20,217 nucleotides of DNA from the NCBI GenBank assembly GCA_900550685.1, contig URTS01000019.1:1-20217 (forward strand). Reading direction: 5' to 3'. A model generated the notes under the pieces. The model was given only the letters and a program-made list of their open reading frames with translations. It was not told where the DNA came from and made no database searches. This document shows, piece by piece, positions 1-6,116 of the stretch. This DNA comes from an uncultured Oscillibacter sp. (GTDB lineage Bacteria > Bacillota > Clostridia > Oscillospirales > Oscillospiraceae). Each line of letters opens with the position of its first letter. The first letter of the stretch is position 1. The position numbers were made by a program, and so were the translations under genes.

Positions 1-68
1 GGCTATGCCACGCGGGAGCCTTCCTGTTGCTATGAAACGCGCGTTCCGGCGCGGGACCGGTATCCGGA

Positions 69-1652
69 TTATTTGCCGCTGGCGCCGTAGTTGCTCAGCA
101 CCCGGGCGGAGGGGTCGTTGACGTCGCAGCCCTTCCAACTCTTGTTGGGCATCCAGAAATCCTTCACCATGGGGGCCTGGCCGGGATAGTACTTCTCGAA
201 AATCTCCCGGTACAGCAGGGATTCCTTGGTGAACGGCTGGGCAAAATCGTATTTCTTCCGCTTTTCCTCAAACTCGGCGTCGGTGTACTTGGTCTCAGCA
301 TACTCCTTCAGGTCATCCACCATGGAGTGACCCACGGCGTCGGAGAAGGCGGCCTTCTGGCGCCAGAGGATGTCGTCAGGCAGCAGGTGGTCCTTTTCAA
401 AGGCGTGGCGCAGGAGGTACTTGCCCATGTCGTAGGTGTTGACCTTCATGGCCGGGTCGATGCTCATGACGTACTTCACGAAATCCAGATCGCCGAAGGG
501 CACCCGGGCTTCCAAAGAGTTGGCGGAGATGCAGCGGTCCGCCCGGAGCACATCGTACATATACAGCTCATCCACCCGCTTCTTGGCCTCCTGCTGGAAG
601 GCCTCGGGAGAGGGGGCGAAGTCGGTGTACTTGTAGCCGAAGAGCTCGTCACTGATCTCGCCGGTCAGCAGCACCCGAATATCGGTCTGCTCGTGGATGG
701 CCTTGCAGCAGAGGTACATGCCCATGCTGGCCCGGATGGTGGTGATGTCGTAGGTCCCCAGCAGGGAGATGACTTCCTCCAGGGTGTCCAGCACCTGCTG
801 GCGGGTCATGTACACCTCGGTATGGTCGGCGCCGATGTAGTCGGCCACTTCCCGGGCGTATTTCAGATCGATGGCGTCCTTGTCCATGCCGATGGCGAAG
901 GTGCGGATCTTCTTGCCCAGCACCAGGGCGCTGATGGCGCACACCAGAGAGGAATCCAGGCCGCCGGAGAGCAGGAAGCCCAGAGGGGCGTCGGCGTCCA
1001 GCCGCTTGTCCACACCGGCGATCAGCTTGTTGCGGATGGTGTGGCAGACGGTTTCCAGATCGTCATGGCAATAGTCCGTGACGGTGGTGAGGTCGGCGTA
1101 GCGGACGAACTTGCCGCCGGCGTAATAGTGGCCGGGAGGGAAGGGGCAGACCTCCTTGCACAGGCCGATGAGGTTCTTGGCCTCGCTGGCGAAAACGATG
1201 CCGCCGTCGTCCAGGTAGCCGTAGAACAGCGGGCGGATGCCGATGGGGTCCCGGGCGGCGATGAGGGAGTCCGTCTTGTGGTCGTAGATGATCATGGCGA
1301 ACTCGGCGTCCAGCTTAGAGAACATGTCCAGGCCATACTCCCGGTACAGGGGCAGGATGATCTCGCAGTCGCTGCCGCTCTTGAATTCGTAGCCCTTCTC
1401 CGTCAGCTGCCGCTTCAGGGGGCGGAAGCCGTACAGCTCGCCGTTGCAGACCACCATGTCGCCGTCCAGCTCAAAGGGCTGCATGCCAGCCTCAGTCAGG
1501 CCCATGATGGCCAGCCGGTGGAAGCACAGCCAGCCGGAGCCGGTGTCCATGATCCGGGACATATCGGGGCCCCGGGAAACAGTCCGGTCAAAATAGGCCG
1601 GGATCTCACTCTTGTCCAGCTTCTTGGTGGAAAAACCCATAATTGCGCACAT
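69..1652 (-). CDS. asnB: Asparagine synthase (glutamine-hydrolysing), AsnB
   Basis: Makes asparagine from aspartate, ATP and glutamine in the cytoplasm. The 527-residue protein has the class II glutamine amidotransferase half first: the nucleophile Cys2 right after the start Met, RGPD at 27-30, an HRL at 45-47, NGELYG at 70-75 and SGSDCE at 92-97. The synthetase half follows, with the pyrophosphate loop SGGLDSS at 229-235 and, further on, TIRAS and a TGEISDELFG segment matching the SGEGSDEVFGG region of E. coli AsnB. Length is close to the E. coli enzyme (about 554). The start is fixed by the required Cys2 and by GGAGGT at 1661-1666, 8 nt upstream. It is preceded by its own promoter and a T-box leader, so expression should rise when a tRNA, presumably tRNA-Asn, is uncharged. 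No neighbour shares its transcript. The 68 nt beyond the stop show no clear terminator. Identification is firm. Confidence 0.96.
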   Translation of the reverse strand: MCAIMGFSTKKLDKSEIPAYFDRTVSRGPDMSRIMDTGSGWLCFHRLAIMGLTEAGMQPFELDGDMVVCNGELYGFRPLKRQLTEKGYEFKSGSDCEIILPLYREYGLDMFSKLDAEFAMIIYDHKTDSLIAARDPIGIRPLFYGYLDDGGIVFASEAKNLIGLCKEVCPFPPGHYYAGGKFVRYADLTTVTDYCHDDLETVCHTIRNKLIAGVDKRLDADAPLGFLLSGGLDSSLVCAISALVLGKKIRTFAIGMDKDAIDLKYAREVADYIGADHTEVYMTRQQVLDTLEEVISLLGTYDITTIRASMGMYLCCKAIHEQTDIRVLLTGEISDELFGYKYTDFAPSPEAFQQEAKKRVDELYMYDVLRADRCISANSLEARVPFGDLDFVKYVMSIDPAMKVNTYDMGKYLLRHAFEKDHLLPDDILWRQKAAFSDAVGHSMVDDLKEYAETKYTDAEFEEKRKKYDFAQPFTKESLLYREIFEKYYPGQAPMVKDFWMPNKSWKGCDVNDPSARVLSNYGASGK

Positions 1653-1667
1653 AAAAAAGCACCTCCG

Positions 1668-1717
1668 GAAAAAATAAAAGCAGCGAACGATCCTAAAATT
1701 TTAGGACGAATCGCTGC
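1668..1717 (-). terminator. T-box-controlled intrinsic terminator before asnB
   Basis: On the minus strand GCAGCGA (from 1717) pairs with TCGCTGC (to 1680), with an inner TCCTAAAA/TTTTAGGA helix and a small mismatched internal loop. A run of mostly T (TTTTATTTTTT) follows. The 5' arm overlaps the segment that would pair with the T-box sequence in the antiterminator, as expected for a mutually exclusive switch. Confidence 0.88.
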
Positions 1718-1982
1718 CGCATCCGTGGTGCCACCTAACTTGCTGATCAAAAATCAGCCCCTTTGCGGGGTTCCAACAAACCCCTGTGCTTTAACGCCGC
1801 ACGCCGCGTCTTTCCTACTGGGCTTCCGCTGTTCAGATCGCTGCTCCTGAGTGTTATTCCCGCCGCCCCGTTGTACCGGGCTTCCACTGTCCCCGGCTCG
1901 CTGTGACCGTTTGGCCACGGTACTTGTCTCGATCCACGCATTTTCAATATGGCCGAAGCGTTGGCCCGCTCCGGAATTGATG
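1668..1982 (-). promoter_or_regulatory. T-box riboswitch leader of asnB
   Basis: The roughly 315-nt leader between the asnB promoter and gene carries the conserved landmarks of a T-box in order on the minus strand. These are AGTA at 1921-1924, a distal Stem I hairpin with GAGCCGGGG and TGGAAGCCCGG (1876-1899), CTCAGGAG, AGTAGG at 1814-1819, CGTTA at 1792-1796, and the T-box sequence AGGTGGCACCACGG at 1723-1736. A terminator hairpin follows directly. T-boxes bind a specific tRNA through a specifier triplet and test its aminoacylation at the T-box bulge; uncharged tRNA favours the antiterminator. An AAC (Asn) triplet followed by A lies at 1831-1833 in the expected part of Stem I, and another AAC lies at 1853-1855. 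I cannot fix the register of the specifier loop by eye, so the tRNA-Asn assignment rests mainly on the regulated gene. Confidence 0.9.
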
Positions 1983-1987
1983 GACTG

Positions 1988-2016
1988 ATTATAGTTCCGA
2001 TTTTCTCATCCGTCAA
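1988..2016 (-). promoter_or_regulatory. Promoter of the asnB T-box transcript
   Basis: TTGACG (2011-2016) and a perfect TATAAT (1988-1993) on the minus strand are separated by 17 nt. This places the transcript start near 1981, just ahead of the T-box leader. Confidence 0.85.
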
Positions 2017-2121
2017 GGCTACGAATGCAAAAAACGAAAGCGGAAATTTCCTATAAATTTTGTCGGTTTTCACAAAGAGACTCTGAGCGGTTTCACGCTG
2101 ATCCCCTTGCCCAGGTTTTGC

Positions 2122-2150
2122 TTGACACCGCTTGGAAAGTGTGACATCCT
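2122..2150 (+). promoter_or_regulatory. Possible promoter of the hydroxyacid dehydrogenase
   Basis: A perfect TTGACA at 2122-2127 is followed after 17 nt by a poor -10 (CATCCT, 3 of 6). It lies 30 nt ahead of the gene start and diverges from the asnB promoter. The weak -10 keeps confidence low. Confidence 0.35.
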
Positions 2151-2179
2151 GTAAAAAAACAGCGCGGGAGGGATGCGTT

Positions 2180-3043
2180 ATGCAGAAGATCGGTTGGATC
2201 GGCGTGGGCATCATGGGTAAGGCCATGGTGCGGAATTTAATGAAGGCGGGCTATGAGGTCCATATTTATGCCCGGCATCCGGAAAAGGTGGCAGATGTCA
2301 CGGCGGAGGGGGCTGTGCTCCACGGCACCATTGGGGACTGCGTAAGGGCCAGCAAGGTGGTCATCACCATGGTGGTCTTTCCCCAGGATGTGGAGGAGGT
2401 CTATTTTACCCCCGGCAATATCCTGGACAGCGCCGCGCAGGGCACCATCCTCATGGATATGACCACCACCAGCCCCACCCTGGCCCAGCGCATTTACCGG
2501 GAGGGCACCGCCCGGGGCCTGCGGGTGCTGGATGCTCCTGTCACCGGCGGGGACAGCGGCGCCAAGGCGGGCACCCTGTCCATCCTGGTGGGCGGTGACC
2601 GGGCGGATTTTGACGCTTGCCTCTCCATTTTCCGGGCCATGGGCACCAACATCACCTATTTTGGTCCGGCGGGCTGCGGCCAGCACGCCAAGATGGCCAA
2701 CCAGATCATGATCGCCGGAGCGCTCTCCGGCGTGTGTGAAGCCCTGGCCTATGCCGAGGCGGAGGGCCTGGACTGGAACACGCTTCTGGGAGCCGTGGCC
2801 ACCGGCGCAGCAGGCAGTAAACAGCTGGATTTCCAGGGCCGGAAGATTTTGGCCGGCGATTTTACTCCCGGCTTCTTCATGAAGCATTTCGTCAAGGATA
2901 TGAAGCTGGCGGAGGAAGAAGCGGACACGGCTGGGCTGGACCTGAACGTGCTGCGGCGGGCGCTGGATAACTGCCAGGCATTGGTAGACCAAGGCTGCGG
3001 AGACTTGGGCACCCAGGCCCTCATCAAATTTTACGAAAAGTAA
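2180..3043 (+). CDS. NAD(P)-dependent beta-hydroxyacid dehydrogenase (3-hydroxyisobutyrate dehydrogenase / tartronate semialdehyde reductase family)
   Basis: A 287-residue cytoplasmic oxidoreductase that interconverts a beta-hydroxyacid and its semialdehyde with NAD(P). The N-terminal Rossmann fold has GVGIMG at 8-13. The substrate-binding signature DAPVTGG is at 118-124, followed by a GTLSILVGG segment. The family's catalytic lysine is K171 in GCGQHAKMANQ, and a KHFVKDMK segment at 245-252 lines the C-terminal domain. Length and motif order fit HIBADH/GarR/GlxR enzymes; the substrate cannot be told from sequence alone. An in-frame upstream ATG at 2132 would add 16 unrelated residues. The start at 2180 is preferred because GGGAGGG lies at 2166-2172 and the nucleotide-binding strand begins at once. 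It stands alone between the divergent asnB leader and a convergent cluster, so context gives no pathway. Confidence 0.9.
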   Translation: MQKIGWIGVGIMGKAMVRNLMKAGYEVHIYARHPEKVADVTAEGAVLHGTIGDCVRASKVVITMVVFPQDVEEVYFTPGNILDSAAQGTILMDMTTTSPTLAQRIYREGTARGLRVLDAPVTGGDSGAKAGTLSILVGGDRADFDACLSIFRAMGTNITYFGPAGCGQHAKMANQIMIAGALSGVCEALAYAEAEGLDWNTLLGAVATGAAGSKQLDFQGRKILAGDFTPGFFMKHFVKDMKLAEEEADTAGLDLNVLRRALDNCQALVDQGCGDLGTQALIKFYEK

Positions 3044-3055
3044 GGAAGATAGCAG

Positions 3056-3093
3056 AACCCCACGCCTGGCGCTTTACGCCGGGCGTGGGGGTT
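3056..3093. terminator. Hairpin between convergent genes, probable bidirectional terminator
   Basis: AACCCCACGCC (3056-3066) pairs with GGCGTGGGG(G)TT (3082-3093), and the inner GGCG/CGCC extends the helix. It sits 13 nt after the dehydrogenase stop and 20 nt from the end of the convergent acetyltransferase. The T-run is short on both strands, so strength is uncertain. Confidence 0.6.
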
Positions 3094-3112
3094 CCTTATG
3101 GAATGGAAAACG

Positions 3113-3709
3113 TCAGCAGCCGCGGAGCACCTGCTCCGCTTCAGCCCTGACCGCCGGGAAGGGCCGGACAGGCGCGGCGGGGACGGTATGGGGCCCCAGC
3201 AGCTTTTCCATCCAGACCATGTTGTACCAGCGGTCGAACTTATAGCCGCATTGGGTAAATTCCCCCACCAGCCGGTAGCCCAGATGGGTGTGGAACCCCA
3301 GGCTGTTCCGGGTCAGGTATTCGTCGTCGGCTTCCGGCACGGCAATGCAGGCGTTCAGGTTCAGAACGCCCTGCATCCGCAAAATTTCTTCCAGGGCGCG
3401 GTACAGCCGCTTCCCCAGACCCTGGTGGCGGCAGCCGTGGGAGAGGTAAATGGTGGCCTCCGCCGCCCAGCCGTAAGCGGCCCGGGGGTGGAAGGGACCG
3501 GCGTAGGCGTAGCCCACAATGGCGCCGTTTTCCACCGCTGCCAGGTAAGGGTACTTTTCCAGCGTATGCCGGATCCGAGCGGTGAACTCCTCCAAAGAGG
3601 GCACCTCGTACTCAAAGGTGATGGCGGTGTGCCGGACGTAATAGGCATAAAGCTCCAGCAGGGCCGGAGCGTCCTCTGGGCCCGCGATACGGATGGAAAT
3701 TTCAGACAT
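3113..3709 (-). CDS. GNAT N-acetyltransferase, Pat/MnaT-like
   Basis: A 198-residue single-domain GNAT enzyme expected to move acetyl from acetyl-CoA to a small amine in the cytoplasm. The acetyl-CoA pyrophosphate loop is RHQGLGK at 94-100, on the loop after the beta4 strand AEATIYLS. The HTAITFEYEVPS segment near 27-38, the AGPFHPRAAY segment near 70-79 and the late GFHTHLGYRLVGEF / GYKFDRWYNMVWMEK segment are typical of the phosphinothricin / methionine sulfoximine acetyltransferase group. These acetylate methionine-derived or glutamate-analogue substrates. About 25 residues after the core (from around 174) are Pro/Ala-rich and extra. AAGGA lies about 8 nt before the ATG. It is the last gene of the apparent minus-strand run, 26 nt after mscS. 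Natural substrate unknown. Confidence 0.88.
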   Translation of the reverse strand: MSEISIRIAGPEDAPALLELYAYYVRHTAITFEYEVPSLEEFTARIRHTLEKYPYLAAVENGAIVGYAYAGPFHPRAAYGWAAEATIYLSHGCRHQGLGKRLYRALEEILRMQGVLNLNACIAVPEADDEYLTRNSLGFHTHLGYRLVGEFTQCGYKFDRWYNMVWMEKLLGPHTVPAAPVRPFPAVRAEAEQVLRGC

Positions 3710-3735
3710 AGGATCGCTTCCTTGGAGATGTTTCC

Positions 3736-4551
3736 TTATTTGTTTACAACGTGGACGTTGAGATGGTCGTAGGTCATCTCCACGCCGTGGTTGGCAAAAG
3801 CGCTCCGCAGGTTTTCGTTGACGGCGAAGTAAACAGGCCAGTAGTCCTCAACAGAGCACCAGCAGAAAATGGTGTACTCAATGGAGCTGGCGCCGTAATT
3901 GGTCAGCTGCACGGCGGGAGCGGGATCGCTGAGAATGCCGGGGGCGGCGGCCACAGCCTCCAGGCAGGCGGCCTTCACATCCTCGGTAGGCGCGTCGTAG
4001 GACGCCGTCACGGTGCGGACCACCCGGCGGCGGCCCAGGACCGTGTAGTTGATGATCTTGGAGGAGGAGAGGTCCTTGTTGGGCATCAGGACCATCTGGC
4101 CGTCAGGGGTCTCCAGCTTGGTGTGGTTCAGGCCGATCTCGCGGACGGTGCCGGAAATGCCGCCGGCCTCGATGAAGTCGCCCAGGGCAAAGGGCCGGGA
4201 GGAGAGAATCACCAGCCCGCCGGCCACATTGCCCAGAATGTCCTCCGCCGCCAGAGTGATGCCCAGGGTGAGGACGGACAGCAGGGCCGTCAGGGAGGAG
4301 GTGTTGAAGCCCAGGGCCTCGGCGGTGATGATGACCGTCAGGACATAGAGCAGGGCCTTTACGGCGGTGAGAATCAGCTTTTGCAGACGGTCATTGACCT
4401 TCTGCATCCGGTTTACCAGCCGGGTGGTGATCTTCATAATGAGCCGGACCGCAATCAGGCAGACCAGCAGCGTCACCAGGGCGGAGAGAATTTTAGCAAG
4501 GCTGTAGCCGCCCATGGTGGCGCCCAGCATGGAAGAAAGATTTCCCTGCAT
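3736..4551 (-). CDS. MscS-family small-conductance mechanosensitive channel
   Basis: A 271-residue inner-membrane channel that opens under membrane tension and releases solutes on osmotic downshock. Three hydrophobic helices lie near 18-40, 58-80 and 86-115. The third carries the pore-lining small-residue helix TLGITLAAEDILGNVAGG, followed by the family hallmark SSRPFALGDFIEAGG, which leads into the cytoplasmic beta domain. The segment with TPDGQMVLMPNKDL is also typical of MscS. Length is near E. coli MscS (286). GGGGG precedes the ATG by about 6 nt. The gene begins 10 nt after the uridine phosphorylase stop and ends 26 nt before the acetyltransferase, so the three probably share a transcript. 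The neighbours suggest no partner protein. Confidence 0.93.
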   Translation of the reverse strand: MQGNLSSMLGATMGGYSLAKILSALVTLLVCLIAVRLIMKITTRLVNRMQKVNDRLQKLILTAVKALLYVLTVIITAEALGFNTSSLTALLSVLTLGITLAAEDILGNVAGGLVILSSRPFALGDFIEAGGISGTVREIGLNHTKLETPDGQMVLMPNKDLSSSKIINYTVLGRRRVVRTVTASYDAPTEDVKAACLEAVAAAPGILSDPAPAVQLTNYGASSIEYTIFCWCSVEDYWPVYFAVNENLRSAFANHGVEMTYDHLNVHVVNK

Positions 4552-4561
4552 TGGAACCCCC

Positions 4562-5335
4562 TTACCGTCCGGCCTTGCGGTCGGCCTCGATGAGCCGCTT
4601 CAGCCCCTCCACGGCCACCTTGACGGAGGTGGTGGTGTCCTCGCTCATCTTCTGGTCCAGGCCCGCGGCCTCCCGCTCCTGGTTCCACACCACGTGGAAG
4701 CAGCTGCCGCAGCGGCAGCCCAGGGCGGCGGCCACCACGAACAGGGCGGCGGACTCCATTTCGCTGGCCTTGACGCCCAGCCGCTTCCAGCTCTCCCACT
4801 TGGCCTTCAGCTCATAGCTGACGGGGGAGGCGTCGGGGCTGTGCTGGCCGTAGAAGCTGTCCTTGCACTGGACCACGCCGGTGTGGAGAGGATAGCCCAA
4901 AGCACGGGTGGCCTCCACCAGGCAGTTGGTGATGTCCCAGTCAGCCACGGCGGGGAACTCGATGGGGGCGTACTCCAGGCTGGTGTGCTCGAAGCGGATG
5001 GCGCCGGTGGCCACCACAATGTCGCCGGACTGCACGTTCAGGTCGATGCCGCCGCAGGTGCCGGTGCGGATAAAGGTGTCCGCGCCGCATTTGTGGAGCT
5101 CCTCCATAGCGATGGAGGCGGAGGGGCCGCCGATGCCGGTGGAGCAGGCCGTGACCTTTTCTCCCAGAAGGGTGCCGGTCCAGACGTTGAACTCCCGGTT
5201 GTAGGCCACCTGGTGGGCGTCCTCAAACAGCGCGGCGATGGCGGGCACCCGGCCCGGGTCGCCGGGCAGGATGCAGTACCGGCCTATGTCCTCAGAGGTA
5301 CAGCGGATATGAAATTGTTTTTCAAGCTGTTGCAT
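4562..5335 (-). CDS. udp: Uridine phosphorylase (nucleoside phosphorylase family I)
   Basis: Cleaves uridine with phosphate to uracil and ribose-1-phosphate in pyrimidine salvage. With the ATG at 5335 the protein has 257 residues, like E. coli Udp (253). It keeps GDPGR at 25-29, an Arg at 47, CSTGIGGPSASIAMEEL at 64-80, FIRTGT at 88-93 and the ribose-binding EMES at 192-195. The uracil-recognition loop reads FYGQHSP (161-167). Gln164 is kept, but the Arg that follows two residues later in E. coli Udp is not obvious, so base specificity may differ. An alternative GTG start at 5362 would add nine residues but has no ribosome site. AAAGGA at 5348-5353 serves the ATG, though 12 nt away. It is the first gene of the run with mscS and the acetyltransferase, under the promoter at 5435-5464. 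Confidence 0.88.
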   Translation of the reverse strand: MQQLEKQFHIRCTSEDIGRYCILPGDPGRVPAIAALFEDAHQVAYNREFNVWTGTLLGEKVTACSTGIGGPSASIAMEELHKCGADTFIRTGTCGGIDLNVQSGDIVVATGAIRFEHTSLEYAPIEFPAVADWDITNCLVEATRALGYPLHTGVVQCKDSFYGQHSPDASPVSYELKAKWESWKRLGVKASEMESAALFVVAAALGCRCGSCFHVVWNQEREAAGLDQKMSEDTTTSVKVAVEGLKRLIEADRKAGR

Positions 5336-5434
5336 GAAATTCACCGATCCTTTCTTTTTCACCGGCTGACGGCGGCCCTGCCTGTATTTTTGGGGAAAGC
5401 GGGCCTGCCGCTCTGGCAGATGATGTTAAGAAAC

Positions 5435-5464
5435 AGTATAGCAGATTCTCCGCCGGATTGTAAA
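5435..5464 (-). promoter_or_regulatory. Promoter of the udp-mscS-acetyltransferase run
   Basis: TTTACA (5459-5464) and TATACT (5435-5440) on the minus strand are spaced 18 nt apart. The predicted start near 5428 leaves a leader of about 90 nt before udp. Confidence 0.75.
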
Positions 5465-5529
5465 GGCGGCGGGGGAGAAAACCGGAAATTCCTGCCGGAA
5501 CGGAAGATTAGAGAGTTCAAATTAACGAA

Positions 5530-5548
5530 CTTAAACTGACAGTTTAAG
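5530..5548. promoter_or_regulatory. Perfect 8+3+8 palindrome between divergent promoters
   Basis: CTTAAACT GAC AGTTTAAG is a perfect inverted repeat about 65 nt from the -35 boxes of both the udp promoter and the metal-transport cassette promoter. It has the size and symmetry of a dimeric repressor or activator site. There is no T-run, so it is unlikely to be a terminator. The binding protein is unknown. Confidence 0.5.
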
Positions 5549-5568
5549 CAATTCAATCTGTATTTTCG

Positions 5569-5590
5569 TAAAAAAACGGCACTTTTTTTA
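5569..5590. repeat. A-tract/T-tract inverted repeat upstream of the cassette promoter
   Basis: TAAAAAAA CGGCAC TTTTTTTA lies 21 nt upstream of the -35 box at 5612. It could act as a curved or UP-like element, or be the remnant of a small hairpin. Function is inferred only from position and composition. Confidence 0.4.
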
Positions 5591-5611
5591 CAGCTTGTTC
5601 ATGAAAAAACC

Positions 5612-5640
5612 TTGCAATCCGACAAACCCTGTGCTACAAT
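5612..5640 (+). promoter_or_regulatory. Promoter of the microprotein-DUF6110-ATPase cassette
   Basis: TTGCAA (5612-5617) and TACAAT (5635-5640) are spaced 17 nt apart. The predicted start near 5647 is only about 20 nt before the first start codon, and AAGGAGG follows immediately. Confidence 0.8.
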
Positions 5641-5667
5641 ACGTCCGTAAAACAAGGAGGGCTGTGT

Positions 5668-5748
5668 ATGAAGTTTCACAAGCGTTTCGCGTGGCTCACC
5701 GTTCTCTTCTTTGCCCTGACCATGGTCACGGGCCTGAAGAAAAAATAA
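5668..5748 (+). CDS. 26-residue single-span membrane microprotein
   Basis: A 26-codon frame (ATG at 5668, TAA at 5746-5748) with near-ideal translation signals: AAGGAGG about 8 nt upstream and a sigma-A-type promoter at 5612-5640. The peptide starts with a basic MKFHKR, continues with about 16 mainly hydrophobic residues (FAWLTVLFFALTMVTG) and ends in LKKK. That is the layout of a single membrane span with positive charges on both sides. It lies 17 nt before the DUF6110-like gene, whose own ribosome site begins 2 nt after this stop, so the two are almost certainly co-transcribed. I know no named family. Possible roles are a small subunit or regulator of the downstream P1B ATPase, or a leader peptide. 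The promoter, ribosome site and coherent peptide argue against chance. Confidence 0.7.
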   Translation: MKFHKRFAWLTVLFFALTMVTGLKKK

Positions 5749-5765
5749 CCAGGAGGTACTTAGTT

Positions 5766-6053
5766 ATGAATTTCAAGAAATTAGGTCTGTTTGCCGCCGG
5801 CACCCTGTTCGGCACCGCCGGTATCAAGGTTCTCACCAGCAAGGATGCCCGTAAGGTCTACACCGAGGCTACCGCTGCTGTTCTGCGGGCCAAGGAATGC
5901 GTGATGACCACCGTCACCAACGTCCAGGAGGGCGCGGGCGACATTTTGGCCGACGCCAAGGCCATCAACGACCAGCGGGCCGTTGCCGCTGAGGCTGAAG
6001 TGGTGGAGGACGCCTCTGTGGAGTCTGAGCCCGCCGCTGAGACCGCGGAATAA
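5766..6053 (+). CDS. DUF6110-like small membrane-associated protein
   Basis: A 95-residue protein beginning MNFKKLGLFAAGTLFGTAGIKVLTS. This is one short Gly/Ala-rich hydrophobic stretch (about 6-24) after a basic N-terminus. An amphipathic helix with DARKVYTEATAAVLRAKE follows, and the last 25 residues are very acidic and Ala/Glu-rich. The opening resembles the DUF6110 proteins that I recall next to heavy-metal P-type ATPases in Firmicutes; that match is from memory and unverified. AGGAGGT at 5751-5757, 8 nt before the ATG, fixes the start. Single Cys in the helix region (about residue 43) and no CxxC, so it is not an obvious metal chaperone. It sits between the microgene and the ATPase and is probably an accessory or scaffold protein of the pump. 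Its biochemical role is unknown. Confidence 0.75.
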   Translation: MNFKKLGLFAAGTLFGTAGIKVLTSKDARKVYTEATAAVLRAKECVMTTVTNVQEGAGDILADAKAINDQRAVAAEAEVVEDASVESEPAAETAE

Positions 6054-6067
6054 GCAAGCACTTGCAG

Positions 6068-6100
6068 AAAAGCCGCCATGATCTGGCGGCTTTTCCTTCT
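6068..6100 (+). terminator. Intergenic hairpin between the DUF6110-like gene and the ATPase
   Basis: AAAAGCCGCC (6068-6077) pairs perfectly with GGCGGCTTTT (6085-6094) across a 7-nt loop, followed by CCTTCT. It looks like an intrinsic terminator 15 nt after the upstream stop and only 9 nt before the ATPase ribosome site (GGGAGG at 6103-6108). Because no other promoter for the ATPase is visible, partial termination that makes the small proteins more abundant than the pump is the likeliest reading. Confidence 0.7.
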
Positions 6101-6116
6101 TTGGGAGGCACATACA

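Noticed and set aside
1..68. Partial gene or terminator downstream of asnB
   Set aside because: No open frame with support and no stem followed by a T-run on the minus strand can be seen in the 68 bases.
327..1850. Long plus-strand open frame of about 507 codons opposite asnB
   Set aside because: It is antisense to a clear asnB gene, has His/Gly/Val-rich composition typical of the reverse frame of GC-rich genes, shows no domain and runs into the T-box region.
2132..2179. Upstream ATG extending the hydroxyacid dehydrogenase by 16 residues
   Set aside because: The extension has no family match and no ribosome site. GGGAGGG and the immediate Rossmann strand support the start at 2180.
5595..5765. 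Frame continuous with the DUF6110-like gene starting at an ATG at 5595
   Set aside because: It would start upstream of the promoter at 5612-5640. The ribosome site at 5751-5757 serves the ATG at 5766, and a different frame holds the 26-codon microgene.
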